Below the pieces are notes generated by a model. That model made no database searches. It had not been told where the DNA came from and saw only the letters and a program-made list of their open reading frames with translations. Below are positions 24,793 through 36,494 of a DNA stretch of 64,000 nucleotides, piece after piece (position 1 is the stretch's first letter; the number at the start of each line of letters is the position of its first letter). A program made the position numbers and the translations under genes. Source of the DNA: Bolinopsis microptera (taxonomy: Eukaryota; Ctenophora; Tentaculata; Lobata; Bolinopsidae); contig NC_087072.1 in the NCBI RefSeq assembly GCF_026151205.1, forward strand, positions 2,559,375 through 2,623,374, in the 5' to 3' direction.

Positions 24793-27700
24793 ATGATAGC
24801 AAGAACATTGTTGAAAGCACTGGTTATCTCAGCAGCTGTCTCACTGATACAGGGTACTACTTTGTTTTGTTACTTTTGTCCAAACATAAAATATATCGGA
24901 TATTTCCATAATCCACTTGGTTGAAAAGATAGCAAGATATCAGTCTATTTTATGGTACCACCATCTAAAACGACATGAAGTTATAAAAATTTAAATTTCA
25001 TCGTTGAGATCAAGTCAGCGCACGGACTATGTAATTAATTAATGTTATTTTCAGGGTGGACTTCAATTTCTGCCGGAACGACGATAACCGCTGAAAGCGA
25101 TGAGGTTCAGTCACTCCGATTGAAAACTGTAGGCTCAGGACACTTTGATATCCATTTCTCTCCAAGTGTGGCTTTCGAATGTGAGCTGACGAGCAGCACA
25201 ACCTACATCATGTTTGACCTCCACCCTTGTACAGATGGACCGGAAAACTGCTGTATGATGAGGAACATCCCCACAGGCAACACAAGAATCTGGACCTTCT
25301 CTATCTCCAAACTCTCCAACGAGCTGTACCTGGAATGTGAGGCCAATGGAGTGAGCAACAGGGTAATGTCAGTGTCACAATCTACACTCAGCAGCTGTCT
25401 GACTGTGGAGCAGTTCCGCAACCTCCTCACCCAAGTGGAGGTGTACAGTGACGACGCAGTGACAAGGGAGTACAGTATAACATGTAAGTAACATCTGACA
25501 AGGGAGTACAGTATAACATGTAAGTAACATCTGACAAGGGAGTACAGTATTACATGTAAGTAACATCTGACAAGGGAGTACAGTATAACATGTAAGTAAC
25601 ATCTGACAAGGGAGTACAGTATAACATGTAAGTAACATCTGACAAGGGAGTACAGTATTACATGTAAGTAACATCTGACAAGGGAGTACAGTATTACATG
25701 TAAGTAACATCTGACAAGGGAGTACAGTATTACATGTAAGTAACATCTGACAAGGGAGTACAGTATAACATGTAAGTAACATCTGACAAGGGAGTACAGT
25801 ATTACATGTAAGTAACATCTAACAAGGGAGTACAGTATTACATGTAAGTAACATCTGACAAGGGAGTACAGTATTACATGTAAGTAACATCTGACAAGGG
25901 AGTACAGTATAACATGTAAGTAACATCTGACAAGGGAGTACAGTATTACATGTAAGTAACATCTGACAAGGGAGTACAGTATAACATGTAAGTAACATCT
26001 GACAAGGGAGTACAGTATAACATGTAAGTAACATCTGACAAGGGAGTACAGTATAACATGTAAGTAACATCTGACAAGGGAGTACAGTATTACATGTAAG
26101 TAACATCTGACAAGGGAGTACAGTATTACATGTAAGTAACATCTGACAAGGGAGTACAGTATAACATGTAAGTAACATCTGACAAGGGAGTACAGTATAA
26201 CATGTAAGTAACATCTGACAAGGGAGTACAGTATAACATGTAAGTAACATCTGACAAGGGAGTACAGTATAACATGTAAGTAACATCTGACAAGGGAGTA
26301 CAGTATTACATGTAAGTAACATCTGACAAGGGAGTACAGTATTACATGTAAGTAACATCTGACAAGGGAGTACAGTATAACATGTAAGTAACATCTGACA
26401 AGGGAGTACAGTATAACATGTAAGTAACATCTGACAAGGGAGTACAGTATAACATGTAAGTAACATCTGACAAGGGAGTGCAGTATAACATGTAAGTAAC
26501 ATCTGACAAGGGAGTACAGTATAACATGTAAGTAACATCTGACAAGGGAGTACAGTATTACATGTAAGTAACATCTGACAAGGGAGTACAGTATAGCATG
26601 TAAGTAACATCTGACAAGGGAGTACAGTATTACATGTAAGTAACATCTGACAAGGGAGTACAGTATTACATGTAAGTAACATCTGACAAGGGAGTACAGT
26701 ATAACATGTAAGTAACATCTGACAAGGGAGTACAGTATTACATGTAAGTAACATCTGACAAGGGAGTACAGTATAACATGTAAGTAACATCTGACAAGGG
26801 AGTACAGTATAACATGTAAGTAACATCTGACAAGGGAGTACAGTATTACATGTAAGTAACATCTGACAAGGGAGTACAGTATAACATGTAAGTAACATCT
26901 GACAAGGGAGTACAGTATTACATGTAAGTAACATCTGACAAGGGAGTACAGTATAACATGTAAGTAACATCTGACAAGGGAGTACAGTATAACATGTAAG
27001 TAACATCTGACAAGGGAGTACAGTATAACATGTAAGTAACATCTGACAAGGGAGTACAGTATTACATGTAAGTAACATCTGACAAGGGAGTACAGTATAA
27101 CATGTAAGTTACATCTGACAAGGGAGTACAGTATAACATGTAAGTAACATCTGACAAGGGAGTACAGTATAACATGTAAGTAACATCTGACAAGGGAGTA
27201 CAGTATTACATGTAAGTAACATCTGACAAGGGAGTACAGTATAACATGTAAGTAACATCTGACAAGGGAGTACAGTATTACATGTAAGTAACATCTGACA
27301 AGGGAGTACAGTATAACATGTAAGTAACATCTGACTTAGGACTGTTATTACCTCGTGTGTCTAGCTTACATCCAATCAATCTATATCTACTATCGGTTTA
27401 GCATAATATCCAAACTGTTTACTGTTTAGTCGGGGGTAATGATGGGGAGGTGGTCAAATTGTATTTAACACGTGACAGAGAAACTGGGATCTGATTGGTT
27501 AGTAGTGCTGGCTGATTGGTTAGAAGGTGTAATGCTGGGATCTGATTGGTCGGTAGTGCTGACTGATTGGTTAGAAGGTGTATTGCTGGGATCTGATTGG
27601 TCGGTAGTGCTGGCTGATTGGTTAGAAGGTGTAATACTGGGATCTGATTGGTCGGTAGTGCTGGCTGATTGGTTAGAAGGTGTATTGCTGGGATCTGATT

Positions 27701-28278
27701 GGTCGGTAGTGCTGGCTGATTGGTTAGAAGGTGCAATGCTGGGATCTGATTGGTCGGTAGTGCTGACTGATTGGTTAGAAGGTGTAATGCTGGGATCTGA
27801 TTGGTCGGTAGTGCTGGCTGATTGGTTAGAAGGTGTAATGCTGGGATCTGATTGGTCGGTAGTGCTGGCTGATTGGTTAGAAGGTGTAATACTGCGATCT
27901 GATTGGTCGGTAGTGCTGGCTGATTGGTTAGAAGGTGTAATGCTGGGATCTGATTGGTCGGTAGTGCTGGCTGATTGGTTAGAAGGTGTAATACTGGGAT
28001 CTGATTGGTCGGTAGTGCTGGCTGATTGGTTAGAAGGTGTAACTTGTGCTATATCAAGTAGTTGTAGTGAGATTGACTTTAAACCCTTACAGACAGATGC
28101 ACGGGGCTAGATGAAACGTGGGATAGGGTGCTGACTTCAGCTACTTTCCCGATAGTCGCCCAAAGTCAGATAACCCTGACCTGTGGACCTGGCTATATCA
28201 AATCAGGAGATAACACAGTCACGTGTCTCGGGATCACTTCCTACACTTATACCGCTACTCCTACTTGCTCCAAACCAG
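24793..28278 (+). CDS. Secreted or surface protein with signal peptide, Cys-containing domain and sushi/CCP domain
   Basis: Exons 24793-24853, 25055-25483 and 28093-28278 join with matching phases. Exon 1 encodes a hydrophobic signal peptide (MIARTLLKALVISAAVSLIQ). Exon 2 encodes about 143 residues with several Cys and alternating strand-like segments (GHFDIHFSP, RIWTFSISK, LYLECEANG); I do not recognise this domain. Exon 3 encodes a sushi/CCP module: RCTGLDE, ITLTCGPGY, NTVTCLG and PTCSKP give the four-Cys pattern with the typical GY. CCP modules mediate extracellular protein recognition. The last exon ends in phase 1 with a GTAAGT donor, so the protein continues. Possible further exons are listed separately. 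The intron after exon 2 is mostly minisatellite. Confidence 0.75.
25461..27337 (+). repeat. 36-bp x52 minisatellite repeating the exon 2 donor of the CCP gene
   Basis: Fifty-two copies of a 36-bp unit run from the last 23 bases of exon 2 across its GTAAGT donor. Each unit contains gtacagtataacat|gtaagt, so every copy is a complete potential 5' splice site. Copies differ almost only at one position (ataacat or attacat). Use of any downstream donor would add TGT AAG TAA in frame and truncate the protein. The long minus-strand frames (CQMLLTC repeats) are artefacts of a unit that is a multiple of three. Confidence 0.95.
27486..28040 (+). repeat. 51-bp x11 minisatellite in the CCP-gene intron
   Basis: Eleven copies of a 51-bp unit containing gggatctgattggtcggt and ctgattggttagaaggtgt. 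It is open on both strands because 51 is a multiple of three, but there is no evidence that it is coding. It lies about 50 bases upstream of the acceptor of the CCP exon (28093). Confidence 0.9.
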
Positions 28279-28334
28279 GTAAGTGTTACACTTCATGCAC
28301 ACTGCATAATATACAGCGCATAACTAATCTACCC

Positions 28335-29107
28335 CATCATACTATCAGCAGATCAACCCCACCATATTATCAGCAGATCAACCCCACCATATTATCAGCA
28401 GATCAACCCCACCATACTATCAGCAGATCAACCCCACCATACTATCAGCAGATCAACCCCACCATATTATCAGCAGATCAACCCCACCATACTATCAGCA
28501 GATCAACCCCACCATACTATCAGCAGATCAACCCCACCATACTATCAGCAGATCAACCCCACCATACTATCAGCAGATCAACCCCACCATACTATCAGCA
28601 GATCAACCCCACCATACTATCAGCAGATCAACCCCACCATACTATCAGCAGATCAACCCCACCATACTATCAGCAGATCAACCCCACCATACTATCAGCA
28701 GATCAACCCCACCATACTATCAGCAGATCAACCCCACCATACTATCAGCAGATCAACCCCACCATACTATCAGCAGATCAACCCCACCATACTATCAGCA
28801 GATCAACCCCACCATACTATCAGCAGATCAACCCCACCATACTATCAGCAGATCAACCCCACCATACTATCAGCAGATCAACCCCACCATACTATCAGCA
28901 GATCAACCCCACCATACTATCAGCAGATCAACCCCACCATACTATCAGCAGATCAACCCCACCATACTATCAGCAGATCAACCCCACCATACTATCAGCA
29001 GATCAACCCCACCATACTATCAGCAGATCAACCCCACCATACTATCAGCAGATCAACCCCACCATACTATCAGCAGATCAACCCCACCATACTATCAGCA
29101 GATCAAC
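28335..29107 (+). repeat. 25-bp x about 31 minisatellite after the CCP exon
   Basis: About 31 nearly identical copies of a 25-bp unit (cagcagatcaaccccacc plus atactat). None of the three frames of the unit has a stop, so a continuous frame runs from the CCP exon through the array. That does not imply translation, since a strong GTAAGT donor lies before the array. Each unit contains an acceptor-like actatcag. Confidence 0.9.
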
Positions 29108-29967
29108 TTCCAACTGTTGTGCCCCAATACTTCCAACTGGCGAGGTATTTGCCAAAGTGGGAGTCAATAAGGGCGCGGTTATCTTATTGTCTCGAAATCT
29201 TTCATATAATCAATCCACTAATTTATTGATTGTGGCTATGAAGAATGAATATATGTACATTGCATGTGCAGGAATCGTGCGTACATGCATGACACTATCG
29301 TTCGTTCACTAACACGTTCACTAACTATTGAGCCAACTTTTAGCTGGCAATTATTTCTCAAGAGGAATAAATGGAGTGTTATCATTTAACAATATGTAAA
29401 TTTGACGGTCTGAGTTTCTGATCAAATCTTCTGCTCAGCGTTATAAGTCTGATTTGAAGGTAAGGATGGAAACTTTGGGGCCAAAACATTACAGTCTCTT
29501 GAAAATATGATCTCAAAATGATTTCAGGATGTCTGTAGACTTATCTAGAAAATAGTAGCACGTGAGAAGTGAGAACCTACCGTCTTTGGTCTGATAACAC
29601 ACATGTAAACGATCGACCTACGGACTTGACTTTAGACAAGATACATTTCCCGGGCTCCAGAAATAATTAGTCTCAGACCAAAGTGTGCCTGGTTTATGTG
29701 TACTAATGGATAACAGACTTGAGCACTCTTAACTGCAGAGTGCAGCGTTTCGTGATCTAACTTTAAATCTAACCACCTCAGATTGACGTAGATTGGTATA
29801 AGTACAGCTAAACCCCGATCTTAGATTTACCGTGCAGTTTGGGGAAAGAATCAATGTACGGTAAATCAAGGTCTCGTTTATAAGCTGTTTATAAGCAGCT
29901 TTATCAGGATCACACGAAAGAACCTCAAAATTTTGATGCTTTTCAAAAATTTTGAAGGGAAATGGAA

Positions 29968-30075
29968 AAGGTACGGTAAATTGGGGTACGCTAAATCGGG
30001 GTACGCTAAATCGGGGTACGCTAAATCGGGGTACGCTAAATCGGGGTACGCTAAATCGGGGAACGCTAAATTGGG
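29968..30075 (+). repeat. 15-bp minisatellite
   Basis: About seven copies of ggggtacgctaaatc, with degenerate copies at each end. It lies in non-coding sequence downstream of the CCP gene array. Confidence 0.8.
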
Positions 30076-30213
30076 CAAATAACTTAATGATTGTTGGGGA
30101 AGCATGTATTTATAATTGTTAACATTCGCCAGATATCACTGCATTGGTTATGACACATCTCATCCTTGTAAAAGATCAATTTCCTTAACAAAGATATCGA
30201 ACACTCACACAAG

Positions 30214-30657
30214 TAGATACGAGTGGATCAGAATCATCCTTATCTTTTGGTACAAGTTCATTAGACTCATCCTTAGCTTCCTCGATCATTACGAAAAAAA
30301 GGAACCAACAAGAACTAGATCCTGAACTGGTATGAAGTGGAGCCAAATATCAAGACTTGTAAGTACATATTATTGAAACGACTAACGAAAGCAAAGTGTA
30401 CTGTAGTTTAATGATGAGCAGCCGTGTGTATATTGAGGTACATTGTTCGAAGTATACACAATACACTATGACTAGCACACTTAACGAAGAATAAATATTA
30501 ATTAAAGCTTGTTGTATCTTGTATCTTGTACATACCTCCTTTTTGAGTACAACACCAAATAAGTCCGTCTGTGCTAGGCTATTATTAACAACATTCATTT
30601 CAGGTAAAAGTTGAAGAAAAAGGGAAAGAAAAGAGTAAAGAACATGCTAGATCGTGA
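30214..30657 (+). CDS. Possible last exons of the CCP-domain gene (tentative)
   Basis: A candidate exon 30214-30329 starts in the phase left open by the CCP exon and encodes a Ser-rich stretch (DTSGSESSLSFGTSSLDSSL) ending in ELDPEL before a GTATGA donor. A candidate terminal exon 30604-30657 after ttcatttcag continues in phase with VKVEEKGKEKSKEHARS and a stop. Together they would form a charged C-terminal tail without a membrane segment. The acceptor of the first candidate has a weak pyrimidine tract. The second starts with a 12-base word that recurs inverted near 30984, so it could instead belong to a repeat. Treat as a hypothesis. Confidence 0.3.
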
Positions 30658-32639
30658 CAACAATATGGTTAGTGGTTCTATACCATTCGCTTTTAAGTAA
30701 CATAGATTTAATTTTAGTTTCAAGATGTAATGATAATTTATAATTTTGACGCTTTCTATTCCATTTCTAACATTCTTACGTAGGTTTAAACCAACAACCA
30801 GCGTCCCAAGTGCTGGATCATTTGATAGATAGCAACCTGATCACATTCCTTCCATCCTCAATCTTGAACATTCTTGATTATATTTTTAAGTGTTCTATCT
30901 ATCAAATGAGTGGGCGAGGGAACCTAATGCAAACTATGATTCATTCTTCCAGTGTTATCTTTAACGGTATATTCTTGACAGTGGTTCAACTTTTACGAGT
31001 CCGGGCCATCTCAAAAGAAAAGCCGAGATGCACTTAGGAGAACACTACAACTGGATGGAAAAGAATGTGAGGTATTTATTTGTCTAGCTAGACTGTTCTA
31101 GATGTTCACTGAGTCTATTAGTAGGTGCTGTATTATACTATAATAGTAGACGATAGGATAATCTTGTAGTTGTCCAAAATTTATTCAAAGATGTTCTTTG
31201 AAGCTGTAATGGCCTGTGATAAGATGAAATTTCTCTGTTTCTTCCGCTTCCTAGTTTGGTGCTAAGATTTGTTGTGAATATCATAAACCATGCAATAAAA
31301 TTGCTAAACCAAAGTTTCCAAATTTCATTTTAAGCCAGGACATAAAAAGAGCTTTTTATTTTACATTTCAGTGCAAGAAGTAGTGCAAAAGTAAGATATG
31401 TACATGCATACATACATACATACATACGACAGAATAATTAAAGAATAAAGATAAAATTACCATGCTTACTGGTGCTATCTTAGAAGATTTAAGTTCGCCT
31501 TTACCAGCTTCCTGGAGGATTTTCAGTCATTTGTTTGTTCTTATTGCTTAATAAGAAAAGTGTTAAACATGCATAGACAGAAGTCTAAGTAAGCTGGTTA
31601 TGCACCAATGCTGCACATCATGAAGCGAATACAAATTGCAAGCTAATTAGTGATGTGATCTTACCAGTTTGCTGCCATCAACTTCTAGGTCATCTTTAGC
31701 ATCGGAAGACCCAAGGAATACATCAGCTTTATCCGTGCTCATAGTTTGGTTATTGCTAAATAAAGTTATTGAGCAACCTTTTTATTGCATTGTGTTCCTT
31801 CAAGAGGACACAGACTCTTAATTGCATACAATATATACTACTAGTTTATTCTAATACAGAATACGATGTCTGAGTGTGCAAGCCTTCTCTCAGTTAATAC
31901 CACCATAGGTGTAAAAAGTTAATCTCATAAACCATAAACTGCAAGAGATAAACGATTGAAATTTTTTTGAGCAGTATGGATAATTAAAAAATTAAATTAA
32001 ATAGATAAATTAGTTAGACAAATACCTGCTAGTAAAATTTAAATACTATTTCAAAAAATAAAACGTAATTCATTAAAATTCTATATGCAGTAGAACCCTG
32101 ATTTAGCACACCCAATTTACTTCGCCAGCTCTCCAATATCCACCTTGAAGCATTATAACCATTGATACAAAGGCCAGTGGCGTAACGTTGCCTGTTGCCC
32201 CCCCCCCCCCCACGCCCCCCTGTTGGCCCTCCCCTTTTAGCTCCCCTCCCTAAAATTAAACAAATTAGGTGATTTTAGAGCGTACGCCGGTAAAATCTCT
32301 AAAAAAGTGTGTTTCTAGAGCAAAACGCGCAGTTTTGCTAGTACCTCAGCTTTTGTCCCACATTCAAACGACAATTTTGCACCCCCCTAAGATGGCGCCC
32401 AAATTTTAGCAAAAGCTAACCTATTTTTAAACAGTTGGTTACAGTTTGTGACAGTACTGGTAGGACCAATACTACAAAACAACCAACCCACTAATGACAA
32501 TTATATTATCAAATAGCCCATAGCTCGTTTTTTCAATGATCGAGTGGAAAATCGGACAAACAAGACATAATGTAAAGCTAAGACAGAAAAAAGGAGGAGT
32601 AACAGTGTTTACTAGACGGCATTCAGTCTAGCCTGTCAC
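30658..32639. other. Non-coding region with scattered low-complexity sequence
   Basis: No gene is recognised. It contains 14-bp inverted arms at 30819-30832 and 30895-30908, a short catacatacata microsatellite near 31405, and a C-run near 32200. Confidence 0.5.
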
Positions 32640-34650
32640 TTCACATAGCCATGGATTACACAGGATTACACAGGATTGGATTACACAGGATTAAAATTAA
32701 ATTATAGATCCATTATCATGGACCGTCATAATTGTACAGAGATTAATGAAAACAATCATCTCTGCTTGAAGTCAAGGCCAGGGTTATCCTTAAATCTTAA
32801 TTATGACTAATTCGCGAGGTTCTCACCAAATTGATAGTAAAATTGTTTAAGTTTCGTGCATTTGAATTACGCTGACGCATATCTTCGGTGAAGCTATTTC
32901 GCTCTTCGGAGCAGCGAAGGAAATAAGTGCACACACAGTTGACAGCATAGGAGCGCCTTTCTTGAAATTGAATATACTGTGGGGTGTTTGGTTGAATATC
33001 AAGTGAGCGGTGGCAGTGAATATGGAGGCTCTGGTGATTTTGAGGAATTACAGTTGAGTAAGGAGACAAAATTTCCATGAGATGATCTTTGAGATTTGTT
33101 TCATTGATATTGCTGGAGTCGGTGATTTCATTGCTTATTTCAATGATTGGCATTTGAGAAAGATTTTTGACTAATTTCGACCTCTGTTTTGAATACAAGT
33201 CACATATGTAAAGAACATGCGACTCGTCTTCGATGGTCTCAACGCCCATACTTGATTGGCACCAACCACATAGTCTTTGCTCACGGGGTGTGTTGGAGTA
33301 TCTGCCTCTTTCAATATGGAGATCATGGGCGCTGATTCTAAGTTTTGTGGTGCTGTAACGACGAGAAAAGCCTTTGCATAAGTATAAGTAGGGCTCTCGG
33401 TTGAAGGTGTGTTTGATTGAGTGATAGAATGAGAGTTTAGAAGAAGTAGATTTTTGGTATTGCCAACATTTTTTGAATTGATTGGTTAGAGCTTCGATGA
33501 TTTTAGGAATTCTATATTTTTTGCTGCATAGTGGTTTGATGGATTGACTAAAATTTGACTGATTTATGAGGGAGTCTTTTAATAATTTGTGATCACTTAC
33601 AGGGTTGGGCGCGGCTTTGTTAGCTGCATTTGTATTGAGAATTCGGTGCGCAGTTACGTGATCTAGTTTGTAAATTTCATCTAGTTCAAGGAGTGGTTTT
33701 ATGTATCGATACCAAGGTAAGTTTAGTGATTTTTGTTCTTTTACGGCTGCAGTGACAAACGAATTCGACTTTGATTTTGTATTTAGCCTTTTGAAGTAAT
33801 TTAACGTTAAGCGAATTGATTGATAAATCAGAGGAATTCTTCCTGTTTCTCCCCAAACACCTACATTTGATGCTTTACGATGGACTCCCAATGCCCATTT
33901 TAGGAATGAAATATGCACTCTTTCTTGCAGAGAGGCGCTGATTTTTTTAAGTAAGTTATTAGGCTACAAGCGGCTACAAGCTTGAAGCTAGGCAGCTGCA
34001 GAAAAAACGCCGCGCGCGTTCACAGTTCAGCGTACGGCTTTTCGTTTTTGATTTTACAAATGACAAAGCAACTTTTAATGATTATTAATGTAATTATCGG
34101 ATATTTATAATTCAATATGTATTGATTCTTCTGTGGAAAATAAAAATTGTATTTTACTTAAAAATTGTATTTTACTTAGCGGTTGCTTCTGTCGAGTTAA
34201 TCGTTTTGCAAAGAGATTTATTGATCGTACTAGTGGGTGTCCATATCGGAGCACCATATAATAAAATGGGCTTGATAAGAGAGTCGAACAGTGTAAGGAG
34301 TGCTTTAAAAGATAACTTTGAACGCATGACAACCATTTTCAGGCCAAAAAATGCACGCATTGCTTTGGTTTTAAGGTTTTGTTGAGCGATCTGTACTTGA
34401 CCCGATTGATGAAGTTCAAAACCAAGGTAACAATAACTGTCAACGATTTCAAGATTAGATCCGTTGAGTGTAAATTTGATGTTTTGTATGTCCTGTTTTA
34501 ACGTTTTCTTACCAAAGATGACTGCTTGAGTTTTGAGTTCATTGATTTCAATGCCCCACTCCTTACAAAAATTACCGAGAATATTAAGTTGCTTTTGAGT
34601 GGTTTCCTGGTCGAGTGAAAGGAGTATAAGGTCGAGTGAAAGGAGTATAA
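32640..34650 (-). mobile_element. 5'-truncated LINE with interrupted reverse transcriptase, copy 1
   Basis: Reading down the minus strand from 34650, frames encode the C-terminal part of a reverse transcriptase: LILLSLDQETTQKQLN (position of the YADD region), IEINELKTQAVIFGKK, YCYLGFE, LIKPILLYGAPIW. A post-RT C-terminal domain follows at 32797-33960 with LKWALGVHRKASN and a Cys/His cluster (CGWC, HVLYIC). The RT and C-terminal parts are split by about 220 bases of unrelated sequence (about 33956-34178). The 3' end carries repeated tgtgtaatcc words near 32650-32690, as in LINEs with microsatellite tails. The 5' half is missing, so it is a dead fragment of non-LTR retrotransposon type; the clade is not assigned. 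Confidence 0.8.
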
Positions 34651-35199
34651 GGCCATGTGTATACGCGTACTGCGTGACGCGCTTGTTTCGGCGGCATTCA
34701 GTCTAGCCTGTCACTTCACATAGCCATGTGTGATGTGTATACGCGTACTGCGTGACGCTCTTGTTTCGGCGGTCGCGCGCTACTGCAAGCGAGAGGGCTC
34801 TGGTTAGAGCAAGCCTGTCACTCCTCTGCATCTTCAATCGGTAGTGTTTTTAAACACCAAGCCTGGGGTCTCCGTGTAATAAAATGTTCAATATAATGGG
34901 TACATATTAATATTATGATGTCTCAATAAAATGGCTGGTAAATTTTACTGTGTCTAAAGCTCACAAAAACAGAGTTTTCAGAAATGTTCAGCATCAGATT
35001 GTGTGCATGTAGTGTGGACTATTCATCGAAATTTGCAAATTTTATAATTCAACTGGAATAATACCAATATAATATAACATTGCTATTTAACACAAATTTA
35101 AGCATTTGATATAAAACTGTGTTACTGGTTACAAACCCATTTTATACGATACCTGGTATATATAATATACGCAGAACAACGTTTTTTAATGATTATATA

Positions 35200-36030
35200 T
35201 CTCTACTATAATTCAGAGAATTATTTCTGCTGTATGTATGTACGACCGCCCACGTGGAAATTGGGCGCGAAATAGGAAGTTACATAGTAACCGTGGTAAC
35301 GAGGGTTATTACACGCACGTGCACGTGCATTGATTTTTTTAACGTCATTTTGATCAGTTTTGTTGATATTACGCTGTGTTTAGTACGAGCAACATAATTG
35401 GCTGTATCTTCAGTTGTGTACTTGTGTAGGATATTTTTGACACGATTTAAACTTACTAACAAAAATACTATTAGTTTCCTCCCTTACCACGGGTTTTCTA
35501 GTCTTACTTATAATTCAGAGAATTCCCTTTGTATAATGTTTGTACAATGTTTGTACGACCGCCCACGTGCAAATTAGGTAAAAAGCATAAGGTTGCAAAG
35601 TAACCATGGTAACGAGGGTTATTACACGCACATGCACGTGCAAAGATTGGCGAACGGCATTTTTATCGGTTTTGTTAATATTACGTTGACATACGTTGCA
35701 TGCCACTTTTCGCGCGCCGCCGAAGGCGGAAATATATCTCTGATATTTGGGATACGTAACATGTATCAAATATTACGTTGTGTTTCAGTTTAGTGCGAGC
35801 AACATTTTAATTTGTAGCGCGATGCACTACTGGGTCGCGCGCGCATCAAATAATGCTTCTCGCAACCACATATGTATGCAGATCGGCGAGATGCGAAGGA
35901 TTGACATCGTGAATCAACATTTTAATTGGCTGTATCTTTGGTGGGAATGAATACTTTTTGACACGATTAAAACTGACTGCCAACGAATACTTTTAGGTTC
36001 CTCCCTGTGACCACGGATTTTCTAGTAATA
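35200..36030. repeat. Complex GC-rich repeat cluster, tandem copies
   Basis: Blocks starting with attcagagaatt and containing cgaccgcccacgtg, a gtaaccatggtaacgagggt-like stretch and cacgtgca occur at about 35212-35510 and 35517-35700, roughly 317 bases apart. The second is followed by a block with gcgatgcactactgggtcgc and gcgagatgcgaaggattgac. That block recurs inverted at about 36346-36424 and direct at about 38056-38177. The stretch tgacatacgttgcatgccac at about 35687-35730 recurs inverted at about 46990-47053. These look like pieces of one or more non-autonomous elements. Confidence 0.65.
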
Positions 36031-36494
36031 TAGAATTTGAAAATATGTATGAAATTATGAACTTGCTGCGCAGCGCGTGTTGTTCAAATTCTACAAATTT
36101 GTTAAAAGTTTGCTTTGTCATTTGTGCATTTTCCTAAACCAGTATAATTTTTGATTTATTAATTTTTTAATTTATTTGTATGCGCTTAGCTTCTCTCAGC
36201 AGTTCAGGTGTAAAAATTGAGAAAATGAAACAAATGTGCGCAAATTAGGAAATGGGCGAGCAGCTGTAATTCATTGCTGGGGTTTGTGGTAAGTTTTCGA
36301 TTTACGATGACTGTTGACGGATGATTATAATCAATGATACTTTTGATTGACGATGTCAATCCTTCGCATCTCGCCGATCTGCGAGAAAATGCGCGGCGCG
36401 ACCCAGTAGTGCATCGCGCTACAATGATACTCGTCCAAATTTCTTCGAAGTAGCGCGCGCCGCTTTTTTCTCGAAATATTGTGTAGCTCTCCAA

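Noticed and set aside
25375-27330. Long minus-strand frames made of a repeated 12-residue unit.
   Set aside because: They are the reverse strand of a 36-bp array (a multiple of three without stops). They have no unique sequence and no start or splice context.
27472-28110. A 212-codon frame with a 17-residue repeat upstream of the CCP exon.
   Set aside because: It is the 51-bp intronic array read in frame. It runs into the acceptor region of the CCP exon in a different frame.
25461-29107. Regularly spaced repeats considered as a CRISPR array.
   Set aside because: The units are contiguous, without unique spacers, in an intron-bearing animal-type gene; they are minisatellites.
28128-29312. A 394-codon frame running from the CCP exon through the 25-bp array.
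   Set aside because: A strong GTAAGT donor ends the CCP exon, and the 25-bp unit is stop-free in all frames, so read-through is expected by chance.
30810-31037. A 75-codon frame as a small gene.
   Set aside because: It overlaps inverted-repeat arms, has no recognisable content and no support beyond length.
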